Origin: Erythrophleum ivorense
Lineage: Eukaryota > Streptophyta > Magnoliopsida > Fabales > Fabaceae
Reading direction: 5' to 3'
Length of the DNA stretch: 64,000 nucleotides
NCBI GenBank assembly: GCA_026724425.1
Contig: JAIUCV010000019.1
Span: 8,801,280-8,865,279, forward strand
Shown here: positions 23,950 through 36,779 of the stretch, one piece after another
How the letters are laid out: each line of letters opens with the position of its first letter
Position numbering within the stretch: position 1 is the first letter of the stretch
The notes under the pieces: model-generated
Seen by the model: the letters and a program-made list of their open reading frames with translations, nothing else
What the model was told of the DNA's origin: nothing
Database searches by the model: none
Position numbers and translations under genes: made by a program

Positions 23950-25704
23950 TATTATTTACATTTATTTAACTGAAATGTACAAATGATAAGTACAGAAGAA
24001 AGGAAGAATCCTACATCTACTACAACAAAGCTAGGACAATTAATCCCAAGCCTTAGGTTGCTTATTGTTAGCACAGACATCTCCCTTGACCTCGCCTTCC
24101 CCCTCCTCAAACGCAGTATTGGAATCCATCAAATTGAACTCATAGTCTCCTCGCTCACAATCAAATTATAAAATCTATAGCAATGTTTATGAAATCATCC
24201 ATGAGGAAACCTTTGAACCATCTTACGGCAACCCCCTCACTTACTCTAGCGTCACTCAAACCCTTTAAATAGTCATGCTCCACGAAGTCTCGATAGTAAC
24301 ATAGAATCTTACCAAAGGCGACCATATTCAATACTCAACTTAGCAACTCCTAAGACCCAGGATCCTTATCACATTGCCTCACAAGCACAGTAGATAGAGT
24401 CTTGAGGTTACTAATGCAGAAGGACCCTTCAAACTAGGATCTGAAGCAACTCCCATAACTTAAGAGAATCATCTTCCACAATGATTTCATCCCTATCATC
24501 AGGGATCCTAACCATATGCATACCTGACCATGACCTTCATATGAATTACCCGTATACACATTGGAAGACTAAGATATTATGCCAACATCAATCAACAAGA
24601 TCAGTGCCATACTTCTCCCCCGACTTCTTTAGGTCATAACTAACCACTCTAACACACCATTGTAAAAGGAAATGAAGCACTAGGACTTTTGTCTTGTGCA
24701 TATAAATATCACTTGGCCTACCCTACAAACCTTGTGAAATCATTCTTAAAAAGACCTCATCATAGCTTAGGCTTTAATTGGGAACATGCCCTTAATTAAA
24801 TTTAGCTAATAGTCTACAATGAGAAGACCTATGTTGGGAAAATTTTGTCTTTGATTAGAAAACCTTTTTTTCTTAGGAACATATGAGATAATTAAACAAC
24901 AACTTTTTTATCTCATCATGTAATTCAATTTAATTTATATAAATTGAGAGATTAATTACCTTATGAAATGTTTTAACATGATTACATTACTTTTTTGTGT
25001 GCATATGGTGTATTATTCAATTGCATGGTTCATGGTGGGGACTTGGTATTGATACTTACACGTAGTGTCATGGCTAGCATTTGAATTAAACAATATGACT
25101 TTACATCATAACAAATATACTAATCATTACAAATAATAAATTCAAGTATTCGAGTGTTGAATCCCACAAGGAAACCTAGTGACAATTGGTTACCTGACCA
25201 AGGGAAGTTAAGCTTTATTAGAGTTAATTTAGTTAGTTTAAACTAGTATTCTAGCTAATCTAGTCGCCAACAATCTTAAGTGAGATTAATCTAACTATCC
25301 CAATTTCTAGCTAAAAAGAAATGACTCAAACTAGAAGTAGTGCTCTAGACACCTATAATAAACAAAAGTGATTTAGAAAATGCTTCCTAATAGATCTTGA
25401 CTCTATATTAATTAAAGATTGATTAATTGGTGGTTAAATTGAAGAAGGTCCTATCGAATACCTTAACTTACCTAAATCTTGGTGTGGTGTAATGATTCTT
25501 ATGAACTGCTTACACTTATTATTCTCCAAATGAATAATGATCAAGGCATAGAAACATTATTAGTTAGCCTATTAGCTAGTGCATCTCACTAATCATCTCA
25601 CAATCTACATTTATTAGTCCTCTAGGGTTAACGAGCATTGAGATAGCAAGCCAATCGTAAGAAAAGTGTCTATATAAAGTACCTTTCCTCTTGACTTTCC
25701 TATA
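23950..25704 (-). mobile_element. Unclassified retroelement-like DNA, decayed (copy 1)
   Basis: GC is somewhat higher around 24040-24560, and broken minus-strand frames can be read in the matching region of the other copy (53685-53879). From about 25140 to 25680 the DNA contains a block (tgcttcctaatagatcttgac, ctagacacctataat) that recurs at 54680-54770 and inverted at 57540-57625. That dispersal shows it to be a transposable element, probably an LTR retrotransposon, but no diagnostic domain or end was found. Confidence 0.4.
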
Positions 25705-26218
25705 GCCTTAGTTTGGTTGGAAGTTTTTGGAGGGGAGGGGAAGGGAGGGGAGGGAGATAAGATGTTTGGTTGGATAAAATTAGAGGAGAGGAGAGAGAAG
25801 GGAGCCAAATTTCCCTCCTCTCCAATTTGGGGAGTTTTGGAAGGGAGGGAAGGGGTATTTTTTAAATTTTAATTTACTTTTTTGCCCTTTAATTTTTTAA
25901 TATTTTAATATTTTAATATATTTATATTTAATAAAAATTAAGATAATTTTTTTCATCAAAAATTAAAAATAAAAAGATTAAAATTTATAATTTTTTTAAA
26001 AAAATATTGATATAAATAAATTTTTTTATTAAAAAAATTAAAATAATATAAAGGATAAATTTGTTCAAATATAATTATCTTCCCTCCCTTCCTGAACCAA
26101 ACAATAATCTCCCTTTCCCTCTTCTCCCCTCCCTTCCAATCAAACAGAACTCATTAAACTCATCCCCTCCCCTTCATTGACCTCCCATTCCCTCCCCTCT
26201 GTCGAACCAGACGGACCC
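25705..26218. mobile_element. MITE, PIF/Harbinger-like, 514 bp, family 2
   Basis: Ends are gccttagtttggttggaag and, on the other strand, gggtccgtctggttcgac. ATA flanks both sides (25702-25704 and 26219-26221), and copy 2 of the duplication reads cctatagagactc with a single ATA at 55101-55103. The interior (g-rich gaggggaggg tract, AT-rich core, c-rich tract) is closely similar to 38033-38533. Confidence 0.85.
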
Positions 26219-27250
26219 ATAAAGGCTCCATTTAACACATTCATTAAACACCTAAGATTCTAATAAATAGTGAATACATTAAATTGTGATTTATAGTTAA
26301 TCTAATAGGTTAAATCATCCATAAATTCAATTAAAATACTTTAAAACAATAAAAAAGTGTAATGCAATTAAGGTAGTAGAAGTAAAAACATAAATGTAAT
26401 CATACAAATCAATCAATCAAATCAAAACTTCAACATTAAAAATTAATAGATCTAAGGTCAAAAAATATTATCGCACTTTATTCCTAAAATTGGGAGTTGA
26501 AGTGAAATTAGCCTCTAATTCCATCACATGACCAATATTTCAAAAACAAAGAATTTTATGATGTGAAAGAGCCTAATAGTAATGAAAAACTTTGATAAGT
26601 CCTATAAAAAGCACAAATAACATCATATCAAAATAGGACTTATGATGTCCCCAGAGTTAACATTTTACTTATCCTTAAATGAAAACAAATGAAAATTTCA
26701 AAAACATTAATCAACATATCAAATAGTTAAAAGTCCTTGGAAGTATTGGATTCATGATTCAATATATTTCTTGTATCAACCAATATACATGATAAGAAAA
26801 ATAAGGAATAAACACAAGTTTCATAGTTAAGAAGACTAATGAAAACCTTTCCAACTCATGAATGTGTGCATGTGTGTGTGTGTTTATCATGCAATAGTCT
26901 AAATTCCAGCTTTAAAAAAGAATACAATCATTAACTAGTAAGATCACCTATCCCTCAAGAGTTTCATATGCTTATTTTTCATCTCCCTCTCCATTAATTT
27001 ATATCTCTAAAACTCATGGATCAATAGGTCTTTCCTAGCTTGTAAAGGGCCATGGTTTATTGGGTATCATAAACAAATGGTGTAGGAAATAATATGTAAG
27101 TTCAAGAAAGTATATTAAGCCTCAAGAAAAAAGAACTCTCTCTCACTCTCTCAATTTTCCACTCTTTCTTTCACTCTTCACCCAAAATGCATTTCTTTTC
27201 TTCTCAATGGAAATAAACACTTCAACTTCTTTAAAGTTCTTGACATATAC
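26219..27250. other. Duplicated retroelement-like DNA, copy 1, with an internal deletion
   Basis: Aligns with 55101-56793 of copy 2 except that about 640 bp are missing near 26466. The phrase cattttacttatcctt..gaaaacaaatgaaaatttcaa (26660-26700) resembles non-coding parts of plant LTR elements. No gene is seen. Confidence 0.45.
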
Positions 27251-30200
27251 TATAATATCCGGTTCTCTAAAACTAAAAAATAATGTGAGAAACATAATGT
27301 ATAGTTTCTCCGTTAACGAACGAAACTTATCGGATATAAAAGCAAGTCTCCCAAAATGATGTAGTTAAGGTCTCGAAAAATTTGGGAAGCATTCTAGACT
27401 CCTAAATATGAGAATCCCAGGCTCAGATGAAAAGAAAAATAGAGTTAGAATGAAGAAACGATTTCTTACGAAAAGCCTATGAATTTTTTGAGTTTTTCAG
27501 GGTTGTCAGAGGCCCTGAAAACCATGGGAAGCCCTGAGACAGTTAAATCTTCTCTAGTGGACATTTTCCAATGACGGTGTGTCCAAACTTTGACAAATCT
27601 GTTTAGAAAGGTTTAGCTCCAATTTGAGTGATTCTAAAGCCATTTTTCTTAATTAAGGACCTAAATTTTATAATTGAAAAGACAGTTCTTAAAAAGGAGT
27701 TAAAACGAAGGAGAAACGAAGATACCAAGAACAAAGGGCAAAATTAGAATTTTTGAAAAGTGTAACTTATTCCCACCTATATATATGATGCACCCTTCTT
27801 CTCCCCTCATGTTGCATGACCAAGTTCTGCCCAAAACTAGAGGAAAACCTTAGGGAGAGTGGTGCACAAGAGGAAGGCAAAGAGGAGGAGAAATCAAAGG
27901 CTTAAGGTATAAAAATTAGTAGTTTTTCATGCTCTTTCTGTTCCAAACCTCTTCTCCTCCATTCTCCTTTCTTTCTTTGGATTAAAATGATATTTATAAA
28001 TCTGATTCAAAGGAGAAATTCAAGGGAAAGTTCGGATTTAAAGAGAGGAGCTTGGAGAAATCAAGATTCAAGCCAAACTAAGCAAGAAAATAAGGTAAAA
28101 ATGCATCCTATGGTTGATACCTTTCATCCCACTTCTCCTCCATTTCGACCCACATGTGTTCTGCCCTAGGGAGTTAAATTTTTAGCCAAAACAAGGGTGA
28201 TTCTTAGGTATTTGATGGAAAAGAATAAGAATATGCAAAGAAAACTAAGAAATAGGCATTAGAAATTAAGATGTAAAACCTAGGGTTTTAAGTGCACCTT
28301 CCAATTTCTGAATTTGTATGATGCTTCCTAGGTCTAAGTAAGAGTTTAAATGAGTTCTTGAGACATCTAAGATGCTCCCCACAAGCTTCCTCCTCCAAGA
28401 AAATCAAGAGAACTCCAATAAGCCTAATGGAAGGCATAGTCTCGACCTAGGCTAATTTGTGTAGGTGGGGGGAGTTTTAAATTCTTCTAAGGCCATTCTT
28501 AAGTCATAATTGATGAATGAAGATGAAGGGAGGCATTGGAAAAAATTTAGAACTCAGAAATTGATTTGGTGTCTTAGGTTCCATAATATGACCTAAAGAA
28601 GCCACATGGTGCTAGGCCTTTTGTTTTAATGATGTGATAACTCCAAGAGCTTTAAAAGGAGTCATGACTCATATTTGAAAGGAAATAATGAGGCCTAGAA
28701 GTTATTTGAGGGGTGTTGCTTCATTGGGTGCATATATGGACCATAATGGGAATTATAAAACTAACTAGTGTTTAAGCAAGTTGCATGGCCCTAGAAATTA
28801 TTTCATAAACTTAATTGGCTCCCATAAATTGTATCTAGGCTAAAAGAAACCTTCCCCACACTCTTGTGGTTGTGTAGCCGAAGAGAGGAGCTTAAATGCA
28901 AAGGGAAAAGTGTGTGGAATTGTGCAAGGTAGCTCTCTTCCCCTTCTCTCATACATGAATGTATGTTTAGCTTGTTTTAGAATGTATGTATATGTATTTT
29001 CAAGCTAAGAAAAGTATGCTAGCATGCCTTCATATGTCATGACTCTTGATGCCATGTTATATTTTAAATGAATCCATGATGTTTGTATGATTTTGCTTGA
29101 GTGTAGAGAGGCCAAGAACTCTTCCCCTGGGTAAGGATGAGCCAAGAACCCTTGAACTTGGTTAAGACAAAACAAAGAGTCTCCCAAAAGTAATTTGGGC
29201 TCCCAAAGAGTATGGTTGAGTCCAAAGTGCTCAAGAATGGGTGAGGTAAGTCCAAAATCTATGAGGAGAAGTGTGAGGCCAATCCAAACACTTGGTGAGC
29301 TCTTGAATGATCTATATGAGTTGTTCACATATCAAGTTTGCTTTTAAAATATCCATGGCTTTTATTTTCTCTATGCATGCACTTGTAAAGCTTACTTTGC
29401 ATATATTATGTGTGATTGAATGAGAGATGAGCTATTAAGATTCTTTGAATCTCATCCCCTCCTCTCCAATGATCTAACATGCTAGGTGGACCAAATAATT
29501 ATGGTGAAGAGAGCCAACAACCATGAAGAGTAAGGATTGACAAGATTATGTATCATATGGTTCATTTTGGAACCATAATGATGGTTCATAATGTATATGA
29601 TACTATATATGCACCATGAACCCTAAGACATATGTGAATATACTATTATGTGATGTTTAGATGTATGAAAATAATATATGACTTATAGCACTTATTTTGA
29701 GTATGTAAGGCCAAAGTGTGCAATATAGGATTTTGATGAATGTATGCATAAGTGTGGGTTGAATGACCACAATGAGATACATGAGATTTGGGACCATTTG
29801 GGCAACTCACTTAAGTCTCAAATGTGCTTTTAGACTTGCTCAAAAGGTGCTAAGACCAAGAAAAATTCATTTGGTAACTTTGGTACCCTATATGGAGTTA
29901 AAATTGACCAATATGGAACCTTATGTCACTTTTTAGCCAAATGCGTTATTCTTGGTCTGAAATTTGTCATGCAATTAGGCTTCATTGAGAGATTTCTGGG
30001 AAGTTAAAGTTCATAATTTTTGAAGGTCTACAAAATATTTGATGATTTTTCAAACTTGGCAAAATTTATGGAAATAGTCTGATGTACTGTTACAATGGTC
30101 CGAAAATATTTTCTGTCACTCGAATCTCAAATGATGTCCAATTACTATGAAATTTCATACAAAGAAACCATGAAATTACAGTGACTTATGCCAACTGGAA

Positions 30201-30914
30201 GCACCTCATTTGGACATCTATAGAGAGAGATATGAATTTTTGAAGTTTATATCCTGTATCAGTCATCTTGCCTGACCAGAAGTACTGTTCCATCGATTTA
30301 TGAGAGTTGGGCTTGATAAGATGATCTAGAGATGTTTTTTCTTTCTAGTAACATCCATATATTTCTAAATTGGTATCATTTTCATGTATTGTATTTTTTT
30401 GGAATTAATTGGATATTTTTGAAGTTCATATCAGTAAACTATGACAGCATCAGGATTTGGTCCGACCTCTAAGCCAATTTGTGTGTCAAAAGCTCTATGT
30501 GTGGGATTTTATGACTTGTACATATTTTTACCATTAATTAGACATCCCAAGCTTTCTAGAATGACCAAGATTACATGTTTTTTATTTTTGTAGATTTAGT
30601 TATAATTTTTCAAAGTTTGCCCAGAAATGAGGCCAAGTCTGGCCGAGAATGAATATTCATGTCTCATATCTCTTTTCGGTTTCCATAAGTTGTGGGCATG
30701 ATTTTGAAATGCAAATGAGTTGTAATGATGTAAATAAATATGAGAATGTATAGTATGAGCTCACATGGTCCACGCGACACTGATAGTAAATTTTTAACTA
30801 TAGCACAACATAAGAAAGTCTATTATTTTAATGGAATTTTCCACTTCCTACTTACAATACATCACATAAGTATGTAAATGATGATGGAAATGAGCTAGAA
30901 AATATGGTGTTACA
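27251..30914 (+). mobile_element. LTR D: solo LTR with perfect target-site duplication
   Basis: About 3.66 kb between tataatatccgg (27251) and aatatggtgttaca (30914), flanked by TATAC at 27246-27250 and 30915-30919. The matching place in copy 2 reads tcttgacatataaacttggg (near 56781), an unfilled target. The first bases are a C-to-T/G-to-A decayed version of tgtaacatcc, as seen in methylated repeats. Motif arrays of the form gggtgag..tccaaa occur at 29100-29300. No coding domains are present, so this is a solo LTR and not a full element. Confidence 0.85.
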
Positions 30915-31196
30915 TATACACTTGGGGTCTTATGCTTTGCACAATATTATTATTATTTCTATCTCCTTCCCTCATCATCAAATGTTACAAGTCTCCCAAG
31001 AAAATTTGAGGAAACAACCAACTTAGCATTTTACTATTTTCACAACAAATTATAGCATGTCTCACAAGAAAACAACAAAGCCCATAATCTCACTCACTTA
31101 TGACCACATTCTTGAAAAAAATCTTCAATCATACCACATACGATCACCTTATTTACCCTCATATATCCTTTCCAAAGCAAGAAACAAAATACACTT

Positions 31197-32153
31197 CCTT
31201 CTCCAACAAACACTTCTTCACTCACATCGCCTCCACCACCACACTCTCCTCCATCTACTTCGCTTGATCCTTCACCCGTTCCCTCGATTTATACTCCTTT
31301 TGTCCTGTCTTACACCTTTCATCCTTCCTCTACTTTAATGCCTCCACCAACCTCTCCTCCTCCACCTCTTGTAGACAAACATAGGTTTTCGCCTCATTCT
31401 TCACCTCCTCCATCTCCTCTCGTTAACCATCTAACGAATAAGTCCTTAAACTTTTTCATACTTTGAGTACTAATATCCAATTACTTCATGATGACACACT
31501 AGCAACCAATGTTGGCTCCATCCGTCATATGATTAGCAGTTAATGGATCATTCGACAATAGTTGGATTTTGTAACTATTGAGTTACATGACACAAAACAA
31601 GCATTTCAGGCTGATCGCAATGAGTTCTTGTATCACCTTCAAGACATTGACTTCGCGATTGTAAGACTTACTGATTGGATGTCTCAAGCATTTTGTAATC
31701 TCAGTCAATAACTTCAAAATGCCTTTTAAATTTGAGAACTCTTATATCAGTATGTGACGATTGCCGGTGATGGCTTTCATTTTTACATCTTTTAGCATTG
31801 CATGATACCTTATGAATTTGTTTTAGATTGTTTCCTTATACTACTTATTGATTGATTTACTACTTTTGTCTTCTAGCGCTTTTGCTATTGACAAAAAAGA
31901 GAAGAATAATATGCAAAATATTTGATTATAAATTTTGGTTCTGTGTTTAATGATATTGCTTAATTGTTATTGTTTTTTTGATTTCATTAAATCTTTTTGT
32001 ATGCACTCATGCATACATTCAGGGGGAGCATAAAGTGACAATATTTGGTTGGTTGTTCTCATACTTAGATTTAGGGGGAGCACAAAATGAATCTCTACAT
32101 AAATTTTTTAAAAATTTTGTATTGTGATTTTGTCATCATCAAAAAAGGGAGTT
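31197..32153 (+). mobile_element. 3' internal region of a SIRE-like copia element, decayed
   Basis: A proline-rich coding stretch (about 31230-31420, e.g. SPPPSPLV) is followed by broken frames. Then come two cagggggagca / tagggggagca words (32021 and 32072) and the polypurine tract catcatcaaaaaagggag (32137-32151) directly before an LTR. This order, with a proline-rich or env-like segment and the gtcatcatcaaaa..gggag phrase, is typical of SIRE/Maximus-type copia elements. The left edge is the duplication junction. Confidence 0.65.
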
Positions 32154-33330
32154 TGTTAGCCTAAAGTAGTAGGCCAAGACTTTGATAATAACAAAACTCA
32201 ATATTTATGCAAAACCCATCTGAAGGCTTTGGCCCATTGTGTAAATCTCTTTTGACTAAAGTGTCTCAACCTATAAAATATACATAGCTTTTAGTCGTAA
32301 GTCCAAATAAGATAATGAGCTAAATGACAAATTAATTAATGTATGAAGAACAAATGAGTTATAGACTTTGCATAAGCACATAATGTAATAGAAAAGCTTT
32401 TGGTACAGTTGCCTTTGATTATTTTATAAAAATAAATTGCTTTTCTAACCCATGTTTTAAGCTCAGTGATAACATTAATAATGAGTTGACCAAAAAAGTT
32501 GTATGGGAAGAACATCATTAGTGACAGTAGCTACAATAATGAAAGCTTTTGAACGTTACAAGTCTACTCCAGCCAAAAAGAATATTAAGCTTCAAAATTG
32601 TCTCTAATGGCTAAGAGCTGTAGAATGACTGTAAATATGAAGCAAATTTGAATGCAAGGATTGTGAACAATCTTTTGAGAAAAACAAAATATAGCTCTTT
32701 CAAAATTCTTGTATTATATACTTGCTTAGTCTTTGGTTTATTAGCTTGCTAGAAGTAAAAGTTTCTTGTGCAAAAAAGAGTCTTGAAAGGGATAAAAGTT
32801 GTCTCAGTGAATTTGTGAAAATACCAAGTGATAAAGTTGAGGGTTAGCTATATGAAACCTTAGTGAAAGTTTGTAGCAAAGTGTGGAAGATAGTGTTGGT
32901 AGTGAACACATAGTAAAAACCATTATCTTTGTGAGTGCAATATTTTCTGGTAAAAAGAATCCCTTGAAAATTGTTAAGGCGATTGGACGTAGACCAAGGA
33001 GTTGAACTAGAATAAATCTCGATGTGCCTTCTTCTTCTTTTCTTTTATACTCTTTAAATTGATGAGCTTGTCTCCTCCGCTTTTAGAGGAATACATGTTC
33101 TGCTGCTTAGTTGCATAAATACTGACTTTGTTTCACGTTTGAATATGTTGCTCTACTTAATTACTCACTTCTTCTAATCTTGGTAGAGATCATTAACATA
33201 TTTATAAGTCATATTTATTGGTCTTATACATAACATTGTCTACATTCTCAATCCTTTAAACAACTAATTTTAAAGAACAGTTGGTCCTTTACTTTTATTA
33301 TTGCGAAAAACTTATTTTTTGTACAACACA
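32154..33330 (+). mobile_element. 3' LTR of the SIRE-like copia element
   Basis: Starts tgttagcc right after the polypurine tract and ends near gtacaaca (33328-33330), followed by catctactcaccctttctctagg. It is about 1.2 kb and non-coding. It does not resemble the copia 5' LTR ending at 14642, so the two copia pieces flanking the duplication are probably different elements. Confidence 0.55.
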
Positions 33331-35230
33331 TCTACTCACCCTTTCTCTAGGTGTGTTTATTATCCATGTCTATCAAGGGAGGATGTGTAATAATATTTGT
33401 TGTATGTGCTAGTTGATAGCAAAGTACACTTATAGGTTTCAATGTCTCAAATCGACATGAAGGGTTGTCGTCATTTGATTTCAAATGACATCCCTTTTTA
33501 GTACTTGGTAATTCAAATAAAAAGATGTGTGAAATAAAGTAGTCTTCTCAACAAGTTAAAAAATTTGCTTTGTTCAAAGTTGCTAAAAAGGACATTTTGC
33601 TTTGTCTCCTTCTCCAAAAGTTTTAAAATTTTGGTTATTTATTTCTTTTGTTTTTGGCATATATATGGATCATTTAGGAATGTTTCTAGAATGGGGTATT
33701 GTGCTTAAATCATCAATACGGCTTCTTTATGGCTTGCATTATACAATAACATTTCATATTATGTGCCAAATTCAAATTCAATGCCTCCAATAAGTCTTTT
33801 CCATCTTTAGACACAATTTGACCACTAGTGATCATCCTCTAACTAAAGTTACATTTGGTAGAATACAAAGATTTTTAAGAAAATGGAAATAAGAATAAAA
33901 ATGAGAATGAAATAAAATTATATGACATAAAATCACATTTAATATGATATGAAAAGAAATGAAAATATCTTTTCATTTGGATGTTTTGTAAAGTAGAAAA
34001 AGTATAAAAATAAAAATAAAAAGTGAATAAATAATAAAAAACTCTTGGTGTCAAATAATATTAAAATATTAATTTTCCCTCACTTTTATAAAAATACACT
34101 TTCATACAATAATAATAGTAATAATCACTTTTCATACATACATACATACATATATATATATACCTTGGGGCAAGAACATCTTGATCGAAAGATTAATTGT
34201 TCTGAATAATAAGAAAAAATTTTCAAAATTCAATCAAGTTAATTGATAATTGAAATTGGGCTAGGCATCCATGTCACAAAGCCTTTCTTCTAGCCAAGAA
34301 TCCTACACACACATATAAATAAGTAATTAATCCTCATTTGTGATTGCCAACCATTTAGTACATGCTCTTGGATTTGGTATGCATCCCATCTAAACCGATC
34401 AGATTTAATCTTCATATTTGATTTAGACGGTTGAGATTATATATTTATATATATATATATATTAAAACCTTTTTTATTTTATAAGATGCAAAATATAAAA
34501 TGAAAACAGTTTCATAACTGACAACTACCAAAATAATAATAATAATAATGTTTTGTATCAACAAAAATTAAAAAAATTACAAATTTTAGATCATCCAAAT
34601 TTTGATAAAAGCAATTTTATAAAATCTTGGGATATGCATAATGTGCACATCTTCCTCGTACACAAAAGCTCTACACTCTTTAATATATATAGTATACATG
34701 GGGTGTGACCTTAGTATTTCAATAGGAGGAAATAGTTATATTTTTCCTTTTTTGAAAATAAATGGTGACTTTTTATCAATAATTTAATGGAAAGTACATC
34801 CTATGGGATAATTCCCTCTCTCTTTCCTTCTCTTTTTAAGTCTATCAGACAATGTTTTACATTTTTTTTTTCACTTTCCTTTCATTCTCTCTTTTTCCAT
34901 CTTTTTAGGTTTACCAAATAGATGTAAGAGGAATAATTGACACAAGAAATAAAGATAATCTCAATCCCATAAACTTACAAAGTAAACATTTCGTGATTGT
35001 ATGTATTAAGATTTTCACTAGTTTTATTACTAAAAGTCTTACAAAATTTGGACAGCATTTCTCTTAAAATTGAATGTAAGACTCTCCTACCCGCAGATTA
35101 TGGAGCACCTATCAAGTACAAAACAAAATGACATAATTTGAAATTTGATTCAAGATATGACCCATACTACCAATACTTACTCAGCAAAAGTACTTTGCTA
35201 ATCATGTTATAAAGGACAAGCCTTCCTCTA
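33331..35230. other. AT-rich DNA without recognised genes
   Basis: Contains a catac/tatat microsatellite (34133-34163), an AT run (34440-34462) and pyrimidine-rich patches (34815-34905). No gene, RNA or convincing transposon ends were seen. Confidence 0.45.
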
Positions 35231-36779
35231 TGGTGCGTTTGGATGGAGAGAAAGGAGAGGGGAAAAGAAAAATAGAGTTTTCCCCCGTTTGGTTGGAAAA
35301 GAAAACGAAGGAGAAGAGAAAAATTAAAAAGAAAAGTATAATAGGCTCCATCCAAAATTTTTTTCCCCAAATATGAAAAGATTGTGAGGAAAAAATGACC
35401 AACTGTTATAATTTGTCTTTTATTTTCTTATATTACCCCTCTACATAATTCTTTGTTTTGGCTCAAAAAAATGCTTAATAAATTATATATTTATAAAATT
35501 AAAAAATGCAATCGGTGGATTACAAGCAAATGGCAGTTAGAAGAATGCTTTCGACTGCATTTTAGTCATAAAAAAATTAATTTAAAAAAATTCTTTTGAA
35601 TTTTAATTAAATAATTAATTAATATTATACTTATTTTTTTAAAATTTTATCATAAAATAAATTAATAATAAATATATTTTAAAAAATAAAAATATTTTTT
35701 TAATATTAAAATTAATAAATTATATATTTATAAAAAAATTAACCTTTTATAGTCGGTTGGTTATGACCAAATGACAGTTAAACATTAATCTAACTACCAT
35801 TTAGTTGGATAGGATCTCAATTAATATATATGCATTGCCATGCCAGTGGCAATGTATGTATATAATGTTATAATATATAATAATATATTATATATAATAT
35901 ATAAATATAATTAAAAATATTTATTATATTTATATATATTATATTTAAATTAATTAATACATATTAAAATAATATTTACAAAATTTTAAATTAAATAATT
36001 ATATTTTATTACATTAAAATATAATTTTTAAATATTTTTTTAAAAATAAAATTTAATTAATTTAAAGAATATATTTTTTAAAATATTTTTAATTTTAAAA
36101 ATAATAAATTAAATATAAAAAAAAACATCTTCAACCAAATATTGGCGATGCATATATGTATATATATTATATTTAATAATATTTATATATTGATATATAT
36201 AATTTTAATATATAATAATATATTATATATAATTAATAAATATTTATTATATTTATATATATTATATTTAAATTAATTAATACATGTTAAAATAATATTT
36301 ATAAAATTTTAAAATAAATATTTATATATTTTATTAAAATTTAATTTAATTAATTTAAAAATATATTTTTTAAATTTTGAGTGTGTTCATTTAATAAAAA
36401 AATTTTAAAACTTATTCAAAAATAAGTGTTTCTTATTATTTGAATATTTTTTAAAAATTGGTTTAATTAATTTTTTAAAAAAGAATTAAAATATAGTTTT
36501 TATAAATTTATTTTTTTAAAAATTATATTATTCTTATTTTTTTAATATATATATATATGTATAAATTTAAAATAATTAACTTATATTGAAAAAATAATTT
36601 TTTTAAATATAAAAGTTATTAATATTATAAGGGTATTATTGTCATTTTAAATTAACAAGTTTTATTTTTTCTCTATCCATCCAAACATATGAAAAAAAAT
36701 ATTTTCTCCTTAATTTTCTCTTTTTTTTTCTCCACTTTTCTTTTCTTTCGTGTTTCTCCTCCCCCATCCAAACACAATA
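35231..36779. mobile_element. Large MITE-like element, about 1.55 kb, extremely AT-rich
   Basis: Ends are tggtgcgtttggatgg and, on the other strand, tattgtgtttggatgg. The flanking trinucleotide CTA is duplicated (35228-35230 and 36780-36782). The interior has pyrimidine/purine-rich shoulders and an AT-rich core containing two near-copies of a block of about 110 bp (about 35878-35990 and 36213-36322). There is no transposase frame. Confidence 0.65.

Larger units (their letters stand above)
17925..31196 (+). repeat. Segmental duplication, copy 1 (about 13.3 kb)
   Basis: From taagatcactgg at 17925 to aatacactt at 31196 the sequence aligns along its length, in the same orientation, with 47763-57076. 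It is about 96% identical in the coding exons. Copy 1 contains insertions absent from copy 2: a MITE (21259-21804), a second MITE (25705-26218) and solo LTR D (27251-30914). It lacks about 640 bp present in copy 2 (55354-55993). Beyond both ends similarity stops abruptly: copia sequence lies to the left and a SIRE-like 3' end to the right. Confidence 0.9.

Noticed and set aside
29005..29328. Minus-strand frame of 107 codons
   Set aside because: It runs antisense through the gggtgag..ccaaa motif array of LTR D. Repetitive arrays easily stay open by chance.
31057..31338. Plus-strand frame rich in His/Leu/Pro
   Set aside because: It crosses the duplication junction at 31196 and is an out-of-frame reading of the proline-rich copia region.
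33845..34925. Candidate inverted-repeat element (ttacatttggta / tttaccaaatagatgtaa)
   Set aside because: The end match is short and gapped, no target duplication was seen, and unrelated microsatellite DNA lies between the ends.
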